Shown here: one piece after another, positions 33,459 through 44,349 of the stretch
How positions within the stretch are numbered: the stretch's first letter is position 1
Layout of the letters: each line of letters opens with the position of its first letter
Assembly: GCA_019671005.1 (NCBI GenBank)
Contig: CM033714.1
Span: 59,443,741 to 59,507,740, forward strand
Reading direction: 5' to 3'
Origin: Hibiscus mutabilis
Lineage: Eukaryota > Streptophyta > Magnoliopsida > Malvales > Malvaceae
DNA: 64,000 nt
The notes under the pieces: model-generated
What the model was told of the DNA's origin: nothing
What the model saw: only the letters and a program-made list of their open reading frames with translations
Databases searched by the model: none
Translations under genes and position numbers: made by a program

Positions 33459-35178
33459 GCATCGTGAGAAACTATCCATCAATGCAAACCGCATATCTAA
33501 ATTCAATCAGAGGGTCCAAAGAAGGGAAGATCAACAAGATTACAAATAAACGCCATCTTGATCAGTTGCGGCGGCGTCAAATCCAACCCTGAGAAAACAT
33601 AAGATAAAAAAAATCCAAACAACGAAAAAATAAGACGAAAAATGTGGCAAAAGAAAAAGATAAATGTGCCAAAAAGATAGAATTATTCTCATTAAAAACT
33701 AAAAAAAAACAAGAAAAAAAGAGAACTGGCAGACGACAACCAACATCAAAGTCGGTGTCGTCGCCGATTAAACAAAGTTAAAGAAAAAAATATAGTGATC
33801 GAAGAGTGGCACAAACCTTATTTTTTCAAGCGTCGCAAACATAGATGGATTAACATATCAGTAGACCTTAATGATTTTAATATTTATTTAAAAGATATTA
33901 AATACCAATAATATCTAGCCGTGTGTAATATTAATAGCATCTAGCGGTGTATAAACTCATTTTAGAATTATTTGTAAAAATAAATCTTAAAGACGACGCT
34001 AGTTAAAACCTTAGAGATAACATTATTGAGTGGGACACCATTGTACCTCGAACATGGAGCGTAAGACGAATATACATGTCTCAAAAAATATTTTTGTTTT
34101 ACGGTTGGACATTTCATAAAAAATTATTGATAATAGATATTTAATTTAAATATATTATTAAAGAGCTAAATGCAAATGTATGTCTTTTAATATACCAAAA
34201 TTAAAATTAGCATCAACTGTATATGATATCTCAATAGTGAGATAGGATCCAATTACATAATGTAAGAATTTTTTACTTTTACACGCTTTTTGGATCGTTG
34301 GATAGGTGAAATGGATAACTGTGATTAACAGTAGGTTATGTGAAGATTATCACTTGAAAAAAGTAAGGAGTTAATTCCAGCCATTGATTTCCCCATCCAA
34401 CGATCTAAAAAACATGTAAAACTATGAGTTTTACATTATGTGTAAGTGGATCATAACCCCTCATATAATTGGTACTTCTAAACATAAAAACCAAAAGTAA
34501 AAATATTCAAAATACTTTTAGGATAAACTACACATGTAGTCCCTGAACTTTTAGGATGCATTCAATATAGTCATTGAACTTTTAAAATTTTCATTACAAA
34601 CACTCAACTTTTAATTTGTTTTCATTATTGTTATTGTCGTTATCGTCCACTAGAAAATGTTGATGTGACACGTTATATTTTTCCTTATCTATATTTTTTG
34701 TTTTATGAACATTCAATCCTCATCAATCTCTTTATTTCTTCATCTTTAAACATATATTTTTCTTCGTTCTTTATTTCTTCTCCATTTCCATTTGTCCTCA
34801 GTTCGCCCTTTCATGTGTGTGGTTTCTTTATTTTAACTATACTTGATTCCAAAATCAATATTCCCAGTGCCTTTTAATTCAAGTTTGTGATTATTTTGGT
34901 TTTTTAACTGTACTTTCCTTTCTATGCTTCTCTTTTAACCAAAGATTTTTATTTTGATTTTACATAAATCATGTTGTTTAATTTATTTTGGAGTTAAAAA
35001 AATTCCATCCACCACTTCAACTTTGACATCTCAATTTAAAGGGGATTATGTGAAACTCTCATCATAAAAGTTCAATAGTCACGTGGTTGAAAATGTCTCC
35101 TAGCGTTAGATGACGAGTGCCGATAAAAAATCATTCATAAATTTCTTGATGCTTGTCGAATAATGATGCACTGATCGG
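33459..35178. other. Non-coding interval between B and J
   Basis: Unique-looking AT-rich DNA with one foldback element (34,245-34,453). From about 34,520 a sequence resembling common plant repeats of the type GTCCCTGAACTTTTAGG appears (34,540-34,640). No gene is recognised. Confidence 0.4.
34245..34453. mobile_element. Foldback MITE
   Basis: The two arms are long imperfect inverted repeats: left GGATCCAATTACATAATGTA.. to GGATCGTTGGATAGG (34,245-34,305), right ..CCATCCAACGATC (34,391) to TTACATTATGTGTAAGTGGATCA (34,453). About 60 bases per arm around a ~85-base centre. No coding capacity; superfamily not assigned. Confidence 0.7.
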
Positions 35179-36453
35179 TGTGAGAACATCACACTTTTTA
35201 GTGCAAGCTACACTATCGATGCAAGAATAGAAACAAAGAAATCTTGTTTGAATAACGATCCTACAAGGATGGTGTATTACGTTTATACTTATGTGACTAC
35301 AATACAGTACTATGAAAGTACTAGTTGTAGGTGCAATGGTGGTTGTAATAGTTATATTAAAAAGAGAGTAAATGATTTAATGTTGTAGCAATAACAAGGA
35401 GTAATAAAAGATAGAGAATAATGAGAATAAAGTCTGGATCTCCTTAGCTCAACTCGGCAGAAAGATCAAGTGCACTTTGAGGATTAAGGATTAGTTTAAT
35501 CAACAGTGCAGTGGTCAGCTTGAGTGTGAACTTCCATTTAACCTTCAGCTATTGACTATGGTACGAAGATCAGCTTCAACTTTCATTGTAAGTCAAGTCT
35601 AAGGCCCCTTGAACGAGTGGAACAACTTTTGTTGCTTCAAGACAACTTTCGCTGCAAGAACTCAATAATCTGATTCGTCACTGCATCCTTAAATGTCAGT
35701 GACATGTTTTAACACTCTTATGCAAAACATAAATCAAATCCAACAATTAAATCTTAAGAACAAGCTAACACTGAGATATATTAAACTAAGATAATGGTTT
35801 AAACAAGTTCAACAAGCTCTAGAAAATTAAACCATAGTCAATACGAGCATAAATACATGTAAATCTCCTAAACAACATCAAAATAAAGAGAAGTTTAAGA
35901 AGATAACAAGGTATTTCCTCAATTTAGCACTCGACTCCTCATTTCCTTGGATAGATCTGCCTTATTGCACCTCAGATCTCCAAAAAATAAGCTTAATCCG
36001 CCATGGGAGGAGGATAAAAGCTTTAGAGTTTGAAGATGATGTGAAAAATAAGAATAGTGTGTCATTCTCTTTCCTCCAAAATAGTCCTTTTATAAGCCAT
36101 CCAAAGAAGGACACATGTCCTGTCGGTTATTTGTGTGTCAGGCATCGTACAAATTTGTTGTAATAGAATAGACAATTAGCATATTCATCCTTATCCTCAA
36201 GTAGGCTGTATAGTTGGCAGATGCAGTGTTGAACTGGCCGCAGTGGTGAAAACAACCTCTACAGGGACATTAGCAATGCAGGGACAACAAGGCAAGAAAT
36301 AGGCAGAAATATGCAAAACTTGAGCCACAAGAACTAAGTTAAAAAATATGCAGAAATAGACATGAAAATGCATAAATGGATGCAATGAAAGTCGATGTGG
36401 GGACAATAAGACCTATAAATCGAGGGAAAACCATGCTCTTTAAAGAGCTATCA
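35179..36453 (-). mobile_element. 3' LTR of J
   Basis: The right border is firm: ..AGAGCTATCA followed by the polypurine tract (minus: GTTTGGGGGTG then TGATAGCTC). The left border TGTGAGAACATCACA at 35,179 is a best guess. A TATA-like TTATAAAAGG lies on the minus strand near 36,090. No gene inside. Confidence 0.6.
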
Positions 36454-36489
36454 CACCCCCAAACATGAGTTTGTACCTGTCCTCAAGTA
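36454..36489 (-). promoter_or_regulatory. Hairpin and polypurine tract of J
   Basis: On the minus strand TACTTG AGGA CAGGTA (36,489-36,474, one G-T pair) precedes a tract ending GTTTGGGGGTG at 36,454. It is equivalent to those in G and I, with a different stem. Confidence 0.75.
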
Positions 36490-37622
36490 AAGAACAAAAC
36501 AACAAGGCCAATAAAAAGATTAAAGGCGTTCTAGATACTTGAATCATTCTAACCAATCAATAAATCTGATGCATCGCCAAGAAGGATGAATGCATAACCA
36601 ATATCCACATCAATAGATAAGCTAGCCATTCAAGAATACCTAACAACATCCCTAACATCTTAGATTCATTCGTCATGTTAGAATTTATTTAGCAACACAC
36701 ATAATATCATATATATATATTCATCTTTTTCTTATTCTTTTTTATATATGTAATAAAGGATATCGAACAATGAATGCACCCTAAGCCCTGAGAAGTAAGA
36801 AGTGCAACAAACCCCCATTAAGTACTTCATTGTAACGACAGACACTCATGCAGCGGCAACCTTTGGCCAGATTCCTTTTTCTAACACATTCAGAGAAGTG
36901 TTCCCCCTAAAAGCTACTTTATTAATTTCATTGCACTCACATTAGAATGCATTTATTTATAAGATATATTAATATAAATATATATCACACATGCTGCAAC
37001 ATGAGAAGGTCATCCAAAAACAAAAGGAATGATACAAGATATTCTCTAATCAAAACAAAAGATATATCAATGCAGAGATAAGATATGCAATTATCCATCA
37101 TGTATATCCATCAAACTTATCAAAGATCAGAGTAATTCTAGATTTATACATCGAATGCAAGCAAAAGATTTTTTAAAAACAAAGGAACCTTGCATTTGCA
37201 TAGAAAAAATTTCTCAAAATTTTTGAAATGGGGGTGCATTTCAACTCCTAGGCGTATACCCCCAAACTTAAAGGTTGCATTGTCCCCAATGCAAAAGAAA
37301 ATAAAATGGAATGAAGGAATGCAATGATAAAATGCAAAAACAAAATGCAGTTACAATGATGAATGCAATGTAGTTACAACTATATGTTGTTACAATGATA
37401 AATGTAAATGCAGTGACAGGAATACATAATGATATTATACTACATGAAATGCATGCCTACAAAAACTAAAATAAAACTTAGTCCTCGGGCTCATGGGAGG
37501 AGAAGGTGGAGCATCTCTTATTCTTCCTACTCATTTTCTTTTTTTATTTTGCAAAAAAAAGAAATAAAAAGAAAAAACAAGGAAAATAAAATCTAAACCT
37601 AATAAAGAAATTAAAGAGTATT
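36490..37622 (-). other. 3' UTR of J with internal polypurine-like tract
   Basis: The non-coding region holds a second hairpin (37,275-37,294; minus TTGCATTG GGGA CAATGCAA) followed by AAGTTTGGGGGTA (37,257-37,269), about 795 bases from the terminal tract. 37,310-37,400 carries tandem-like ATGCAATG/GTTACAATGAT words. No ORF is credible. Confidence 0.6.
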
Positions 37623-37714
37623 TCAAAAAATTTTGACCGATTTAATGGTCTCAATAAATCCAGGATCAAAATCACCACAATAGAGTTTTAATTGTTGACC
37701 ATTGACTTTGAATG
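37623..37714 (-). pseudogene. Integrase C-terminus of J, outer part
   Basis: The minus strand ends the integrase with FKVNGQQLKLYCGDFDPGFI and a TGA at 37,623-37,625. The preceding residues are on the far side of element I (44,350-44,471), where the Athila HGAI..LDTKGR block is found. Confidence 0.85.
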
Positions 37715-37719
37715 GGGTT
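37715..37719. other. Target-site duplication of I, left copy
   Basis: GGGTT directly before the first LTR of element I; GGGTT also follows the last LTR at 44,345-44,349. Confidence 0.9.
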
Positions 37720-39186
37720 TGTTAAGTGTTCAAAAGTACTATTTTTATAACCCTTTTTACTCATATTATGGTTAGACTTAGGCTCATTTTAGTTGCATTA
37801 TTAGGCATTCATCCATGTTTTCATGATTTCCTTCACCGTCATGCTTGATTTCATAGTTTAGTTGATTTTGTGGAAAAGGCACTATTGGTGTGTATTTTTG
37901 TGTGTGCGGGATCAAATTGCTCAAGCAAGTAGGAGATTGCCGTGGCAACTAACAAAGGAAACTAAAGGGTCTGCCAAGGCAATCGAAGTTGCTTTCTAAA
38001 TGCCAAACTGAAGGGTCTGCCAAGGCAATCGAAGTTGTTTTCTAGATGCCATGCTGAGCAGATTGCTGAGGCATGTCGGGACAAATCTACCTCATAAGGG
38101 ATAAGCACGAAAAGCAAGAGATAAATCCCAAAGATTTGGATTTCCAAGCAATATTTAATGAAGATCAAAAGAAGATTAAATTCCAAGAAGTTTTAGGAGG
38201 AGTTTTTGGAGGAATAAATATATAATAAAAGAGATCTATTTCTTTTATTCTATTTAATTCCAGCTTAGCTTCCTCCTCAAGAATGACTTTGACCTATTCG
38301 TCTCCTATAAATAGAAGACCTAGCCACCTACTTAGAGGCATGTGCGATTGGGAGAGAAAATTAAGGCTGCTCGACATCTTCTTTCTTCTTTCTCTTTGTT
38401 CAATTAGATTCATGCTAGGGAATTTTTATCTTGTGTTTATTTTTCACCCGACCATGAACTAATTTTATTTGTCTTGGGTTATTGTGTTTTTGTGGTTGTG
38501 AGAACGATTGGATTTGTTTAGGTATTTGAGTTTGCAATTTTAATTCATAGTTTGTTCATTCTTGGTTCTTAATTTTACGAGTGAATTGGGAGAGGATCTC
38601 GTGAATTCATCCATTTATCTAATATCGGGAGAGTTAGATTCAAGAAACGAATAAGCATGGTCTTTATTCGATCAATCGATGGTGAAGAGTAATTTGACTT
38701 AGGGATAAGTTTTGAATTTCAACGGCTAAAAGGAGCGCAAGATAGGTTGTTGTCCACCCTTGGTTCACGCAGGGATGTATTATCAAGGCATGCACAATTA
38801 TAGTGTTTCGAGTTAGGGATAACGAGAAACCATTGAAGAATGCTTCATCTAACTTTGAAGGTTGTCGCCTAATTGCCCAGGCAATCACAAACTTGCCCAA
38901 GCAATCACAGACTTGCCTAGGCAATCCGACTAGATTAAATTGTTGAAGCAATTGAGCTACTCTAGCACTCAATTACCACGGTGGACCATTCAATTATCAC
39001 ACCACGACTCACGATAACCTGACCTACTATCTCTTATTCAATTACATCTTTCTTTTATTTAATTACTCTTTTATTTACTCGTTAATCAGAACTCCTACAA
39101 TCATCAATTTGTGTTTTTACTTTCAGTGCGAGAAGTTAGATTCCTAAAGTAGCACCAATCCCTGTGGAGACGATATCTATACTATA
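37720..39186 (+). mobile_element. LTR copy 1 of I, clipped at its 3' end
   Basis: It begins TGTTAAGTGTTCAAAAG and matches 42,806 onward, including TATAAATA near 38,306 and the phased TTGCCCAGGCAA motifs at 38,872-38,925. It stops at GATATCTATACTATA, about 60 bases short of the LTR end, where the duplicated host flank begins. Confidence 0.85.
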
Positions 39187-39699
39187 CAATAGAGTTTTAA
39201 TTGTTGACCATTGACTTTGAATGGGGTTTGTTAAGAGTTCAAAAGTACTATTTTATAACCCTTTTTACTCATATTATGGTTAGACTTAGGTTCATTTTAG
39301 TTGCATTATTAGGCATTCTTGCATGTTTTCATGATTTCCTTCACCATCATGCTTGATTTCATAGTTTAGTTGATTTTGTGGAAAAAAAGTACTACTGGTG
39401 TGTGTTTTTATGTGTGCGGGATCAAATTGCCCAAGCAAGTAGGAGATTGCCGTGGCAACTAAGGAAGGAAACTGAAGGGTCTGCCAAGGCAATCGAAGCT
39501 GCTTTCTAAATGCCAAACTGAAGGGTCTGTCAAGGCAATCGAAGTTGCTTTCTAAATGCCATGCTTAGTAGATTGCCGAGGCATGTCAGGACAAATCCAC
39601 CTCATTAGGGATAAGCACGAAAAGCAAGGAATAAATCCCAAAGATTTGGTTTTCCAAGCAACATTTAATGAAGATTAAAAGAAGGTTAAATTCCAAGAC
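39187..39699 (+). repeat. Second copy of host flank plus partial LTR
   Basis: The 42 bases CAATAGAGTTTTAATTGTTG.. at 37,678-37,719 recur at 39,187-39,228, exactly 1,509 bases later, followed by a second LTR copy starting at 39,229. That copy is cut at about 39,699 and fused to gag. A tandem duplication of flank plus LTR explains it. Confidence 0.85.
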
Positions 39700-40387
39700 A
39701 GATGCCAGACAACATCTCAAATCATTCTTGGAGATTTGCAATTCATTCAAGCTACAAAAAGTCCATGAAGATATCCTAAGGCTGAAATTGTTTCCCTATT
39801 CACTGAGGGATAAGGCAAAAACAAGGCTAAATAGTATTCTATCCGGATTTATAGGATCTTGGACGGATTTGTGTCGAGATTTCATTGCTAGATTTAGTTC
39901 TACAAATATGACTGATAAGTTGCGTAGTGATATTACTTCTTTTCGGCAGACAGATGATGAATCCATGTACGAGGCTTGGGAGCGATACAGAGAGCTTTTA
40001 CACAAATGTCTTATGCACGGATTCCCATTGTGGACACAAGTGATGAGGTTCTACAATTCAGTAAACATGCCGACAAGGATGATGCTAGATGCCTCAACAA
40101 ATGGAATACTCCTCGATAAGTCACCCGAGGAAGTGATAGAGATCCTGAATCATCTTGCCAAGAACGATTATCAGTTCCCAACCACCCGATGGGGAATAGT
40201 CAGACGCAATGTCGCGAAAAATGAGCTTGATTCATTAGGCTCTATTTCTGCTCAATTGGCCACTTTAACCAATATGGTTAAAAACATGCAGTGGCCTAGC
40301 ATCACAAAGGAGATCAAGGTAGTAAATTCAATTTGTGATTTATGTAATGGTAACCACGATTCTTCTGAGTGTTCGCAGAACCCATAA
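39700..40387 (+). CDS. Element I gag (Athila)
   Basis: An open frame from the LTR/gag junction encodes the Athila-type gag capsid: DARQHLKSFLEICNSFK, DILRLKLFPYSLRDKAKTRL, WTDLCRDFIARFSSTNMTDK, DESMYEAWERYRELLHKC, FYNSVNMPTRMMLDASTNG and, near the end, a knuckle-like CDLCNGNHDSSEC (C-x2-C-x3-H-x4-C). It ends at a TAA at 40,385-40,387; the start codon has been lost in the deletion. The N-terminal part of gag is therefore missing. Gag forms the particle that packages element RNA. Confidence 0.88.
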
Positions 40388-41169
40388 TCTAGCTTTTACG
40401 TTGGAAACTACAACCGGAACAACAATGTGATGTCCAACACATACAATCCAGCCTGGAGGAAGCACCCTAATTTTTCATAGAGCAACCCAAACAACGACTT
40501 TAACTAGAACAATCAGACACACAAGCATCGGGATTCTAGCAGAACATGCCACGACAACAGATGCTGCAACAACAGATACCGTAGCAACAGATACCACAGC
40601 AACAATCAACACCATCTAGTTCTTTGGAAAATTCTCTCAATGCTTTCATGTTAAAAACTGAATCTTATATGGTAGAGAATAGTAATTTCATGAAGAAGAC
40701 TGATGCTTTTATGAACAAGATGGAGATGAGATTGCAAAATTAAGAGGCAGCCTTGAAATCCTTGGAGATACAAGTCGAGCAATTCGCTTAGAACTTGAAT
40801 ATGAGACCACCAGGCGGTTTACCTAGCGATATTGCGGTCACCAAAGGAATAGGCCATGACCAGTGTAAAGTAATCACCATCCGGAGTGGACGGAAGCTTA
40901 ATGATGCACCTGCCCAGCCAATAAACCGACCAGGAGAACAACCCCTTGTCCAAAAATATGAGTCCAGCAACAAAACCTCTGCTAAAACTAATGAATCGAA
41001 GAATGCCACGCCAATTCCACATGCTTCGGCAAGTCATGATGCCACGACAACTCCTTCCATCAAGTTCCAAACCAATGAAAAGATTGAAGACATCTGACTT
41101 CCACCACCATTCCCACAAAGGTTGGAATGACAAAAGCAAGAATACCAGATCAAGAAGTTTCTTGACATC
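40388..41169 (+). pseudogene. Gag-protease linker of I
   Basis: Broken coding sequence with Gln/Ala-rich repeats (40,540-40,610) and a segment 40,795-41,097 reading MNMRPPGGLPSDIAVTKGIG.. with TIRSGRKLNDAPAQPINRPG, matching the Athila block before protease (G.LPSDTE.N.., V.LRSGR.L). It contains CATGCTTCGGCAA and GCCACGACAAC near 41,018-41,050, words that recur in the LTRs of G. Confidence 0.7.
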
Positions 41170-42021
41170 TTGAAGCAAGTCCACATCAACTTGCCATTGG
41201 TTAAAGCAATAGAACAAATGTCAAACTATGCTAAATTCCTTAAAGACATCGTTTCTAAGAGGACTAGGCTAGGGGAATTTGAAACAATTGCTGTGACAGA
41301 AGGATGCATGTCCATGTTACATAATTGCATGCCACCCAAGCTTAAAGATCCCAGCAGTTTCATAATACCGTCTTCGATCGAAAACCACTATGTCATGAAA
41401 GCATTGTGCGATCTTGGAGCAAGCATAAATTTGATGCCCAAATCAGTTTTCCAAAAATTGGGAATCGGGAAGGCAAGGCCTACAACATTTATGCTACATC
41501 TTGCTGACAGATCCTATGTACATCCAGAGGGAAAAATTGACGATATACTGGTAAGAGTTGATAAATTTATTTTTCCTCCTGACTTTATTATTTTGGATTG
41601 TGAAGCAGATGAGTTCGCACCCATTATCCTTGGGAGACCATTCCTAGCAACAAGAAGGACCTTGATCGATGTCCAAAGAGGAGAAATCACGATGAGGGTG
41701 AATGATCAACAAGTCAAACTCAATGTTTTCCAAACCCTCAAGCAAGCCGACGATCCAGAGGAGTGCCAAGTCATCCAAGCCACCCCTAAATTCAATTTTG
41801 ACATGGAGGAAAATTTCCTCGACAATTGCCTCAACAATTGTATTACCGAACCTGATGAAGCTGAAAAGTCAAACGACGAGGAGCGAGATGAAGCCAATTG
41901 GATAGCAAGCCATCTAGGTAAGTATTTTAAACCATTGGATTACTCAGGTAAGGAAGGTAAAATCGAAAAAACCTCTATTGATCAACCTCCTATTCTTGAA
42001 TTGAAACCATTTACAGGGTAA
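41170..42021 (+). CDS. Element I protease and linker (Athila)
   Basis: A 283-residue open frame. INLPLVKAIEQMSNYAKFLK and CMSMLHNCMPPKLKDPSSFI are the usual Athila region before protease; the active site reads ALCDLGASINLMP, then LADRSYVHPEGKIDDILVRV, FPPDFIILDCEAD and PIILGRPFLATRRTLIDV. An acidic C-terminal linker follows. The protease part looks intact. Confidence 0.9.
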   Translation: MKQVHINLPLVKAIEQMSNYAKFLKDIVSKRTRLGEFETIAVTEGCMSMLHNCMPPKLKDPSSFIIPSSIENHYVMKALCDLGASINLMPKSVFQKLGIGKARPTTFMLHLADRSYVHPEGKIDDILVRVDKFIFPPDFIILDCEADEFAPIILGRPFLATRRTLIDVQRGEITMRVNDQQVKLNVFQTLKQADDPEECQVIQATPKFNFDMEENFLDNCLNNCITEPDEAEKSNDEERDEANWIASHLGKYFKPLDYSGKEGKIEKTSIDQPPILELKPFTG

Positions 42022-42320
42022 TTAAAATATTCTTATTTGGGAATCGATAACACTTTACCTGTAATTATCTCTTCTAAGTTGCAGCCTGAATAGGAATAAA
42101 GATTGATTGACATGTTTATGCTGCATAAAAAGGAAATAGGATGGACAATTGCCAACTTGAAGAGAATTAGCCCGACAGTGTGTATGCACAAAATTCTATT
42201 GGAGGATGATCATAAACCGACAATTGAGGCACAAAGGAGGCTTAACCCTACTATGAAGGAAGTCGTGAGAAAGGAAATCATCAAATGGCTTGATGCCTGT
42301 ATCATATATCCTATCTCCGA
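42022..42320 (+). pseudogene. Truncated RT start of I
   Basis: LHKKEIGWTIANLKRISPTV, CMHKILLEDDHKPTIEAQRR and LNPTMKEVVRKEIIKWLDAC (42,118-42,310) are the standard Athila RT N-terminus. The frame then leaves RT (after IIYPIS) and joins 3' UTR sequence at about 42,320: everything from the RT catalytic core through integrase is deleted. Confidence 0.85.
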
Positions 42321-42379
42321 AACTGGAAATCATCAAATTTGGGAAAAATTTAAATTGAAAATTAAAAGTAAATTTCTTA

Positions 42380-42515
42380 CTAGAGGTGCCCGAAACTGGC
42401 CTTAGTAGTTGTCACACATTAGAAATCACTAGAGGTGCCCAAAATTGGCTATAGTCGATTAACATTAAAATAAGAAATTGCTTGCTTTACTAGAGGTGCC
42501 CGAAATTGGATCTAG
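42380..42515 (+). repeat. Three CTAGAG..(C/T)TAG hairpins in the 3' UTR of I
   Basis: The copies at 42,380-42,405, 42,429-42,454 and 42,490-42,515 begin CTAGAGGTGCCC and end in GGC.TTAG, GGCTATAG or GGATCTAG. They correspond to the two copies in G. Confidence 0.75.
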
Positions 42516-42767
42516 TAAAAAGATGAATAAATTCCTCGATAATTAAATTGATAAAAGCCTATTGTTCACATAGAATCTTGAAACTCAACTTGTACACAAC
42601 TACGCACACACATTGTCACGAGCATTATAGTTTGGTTCCGGGAAATTTTTGTGCTATCTGTAAAATTAAAAGGTGATCATACTCTGTGCCATGGTTCTGA
42701 GGTTTGAAGGCAATTTTGAAGCATGTCTTCGATGATTGAAGTCTTGGCAGGTAATTATTAGATTTGC

Positions 42768-42805
42768 ATTGCTTGAGGACAAGCAATAGTTTGAGTTTGA
42801 GGGTG
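42768..42805 (+). promoter_or_regulatory. Hairpin and polypurine tract of I
   Basis: The stem ATTGCTTG AGGA CAAGCAAT (42,768-42,787) is followed by GTTTGAGTTTGAGGGTG (42,789-42,805) abutting the 3' LTR. The tract has T and A changes relative to G. Confidence 0.8.
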
Positions 42806-44344
42806 TGTTAAGTGTTCAAAAGTACTATTTTTATAACCCTTTTTACTCATATTATGGTTGGACTTAGGCTCATTTTAGTTGCATTATTAGGCATTCATGC
42901 ATGTTTTCATGATTTCCTTCACCGTCATGCTTGATTTTATAGTTTAGTTGATTTTGTGGAAAAAGGTACTACTGGTGTGTGTTTTTGTGTGTGCAAGATC
43001 AAATTGCCCAAGCAAGTAGAAGATTGTCGTGGCAACTCAGGAAGAAAACTGAAGGGTCTGCCAAGGCAATCGAAGCTGCTTTCTAAATGCCAAACTAAAG
43101 AGTCTGCCAAGGCAATCAAAGTTGTTTTCTAAATGCCATGCTGAGCATATTGTCGAGGCATGTCGAGACAAATCCACCTCATTAGGGATCAACACGAAAA
43201 GCAAGGGATAAATCCCAAAGATTTGGATTTCCAAGCAACATTTAATGAAGATCAAAAGAAGATTAAATTCCAAGAAGTTTTAGGAGGAATAAATATATAA
43301 TAATAGAGATCTATTTCTTTTATTCTATTTAATTCCAACTTAACTTCCTCCTCAAGAAAGACTTTGACCTAGCCATCTCATATAAGTAGAAGACCTAGCT
43401 GCCTACTTAGAGGCATGTGCGATTGGGAGAGAAAACTAGGGCTGCTCGACATCTTCTTTCTTCTTCCTCTTCGTTCAATTAGATTCATGCTAGGGAATTT
43501 TTATCTTGTGTTTATTTTGCACCCGGCCATGAACTAATTTTATTTGGCTTGAGTTATTGTGTTTTTGTGGTTGTGAGAACGATTTGATTTGTTTAGGTAT
43601 TTGAGTTTGCAATTTTAATTCAAAGTTTGTTCATTCTTGGTTCTTAATTTTGCGAGTGAATTGGGAGAGAATCTCGTGAATTCATCCATTTATATAATAT
43701 CGGGAGAGTTAGATTCAAGAAACGAATGTGCATTGTCTTTATTCGATCAATCGATGGTTATGACTAATTCAACTTAGGGATAAGTTACGAATTTCAACGG
43801 CCAAAAGGAGCGCAAGATAGGTTGTTGTCCACCCTTGGTTCACGCAGGGATGTATTTTCAAGGCATGCACAACTACAATATTTCGAGTTAGGATAATGAG
43901 AAACCATTGAAGAACGCTTCACTGAAATTTAAAGGTTGTCGACCAATTGCCCAGGCAATCGCTCCACTCCCAATTGCCCAGACAATCGCAGTCTTGCCCA
44001 GACAATCGCAAACTTGCCCAGGCAATCCGACTAGATTAAATTGTTGAAGCAATTGAGCTACTCTAGCACTCAATTACCATGACAGACCATTCAATTATCA
44101 CACCACGACTCACGATAACCGAGCCTACTCTCTCATATTCAATTACATATTTCTTTTATTTAATTGCTCTTTTATTTACTCGTTAATTAGAACTCCTACA
44201 ATCATCAATTTGTGTTTTTACTTTCAGTGCGAGAAGTTAGATTCCCGAAGTAGCACCAATCCCTGTGGAGACGATATCTATACTATACTATATCTCGTGA
44301 CGTGTACATTTGCACCAATTGCAAAGCACTTAATACGCGCAACA
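42806..44344 (+). mobile_element. 3' LTR of I
   Basis: The 1,539-bp LTR runs TGTTAAGTG..ACGCGCAACA. It carries two ~46-bp direct repeats near 43,055-43,135 with CTGCCAAGGCAATC, and four TTGCCCAGGCAA-type palindromes at 43,946, 43,973, 43,993 and 44,013. The TATA box seen in copy 1 is altered here (ATATAAGTAG near 43,380). Confidence 0.88.
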
Positions 44345-44349
44345 GGGTT
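44345..44349. other. Target-site duplication of I, right copy
   Basis: GGGTT, identical to 37,715-37,719. Confidence 0.9.

Larger units (their letters stand above)
37720..44344 (+). mobile_element. Element I, deleted and rearranged Athila element
   Basis: GGGTT duplications frame it. Content: LTR copy 1 (37,720-39,186, end clipped), a 42-bp repeat of the left host flank (39,187-39,228), a second truncated LTR (39,229 to about 39,699), gag, protease, RT start, a deletion to the 3' UTR, hairpins, polypurine tract, full 3' LTR (42,806-44,344). Most of RT, all of RNase H and integrase are gone, so it could move only with help. Confidence 0.88.
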
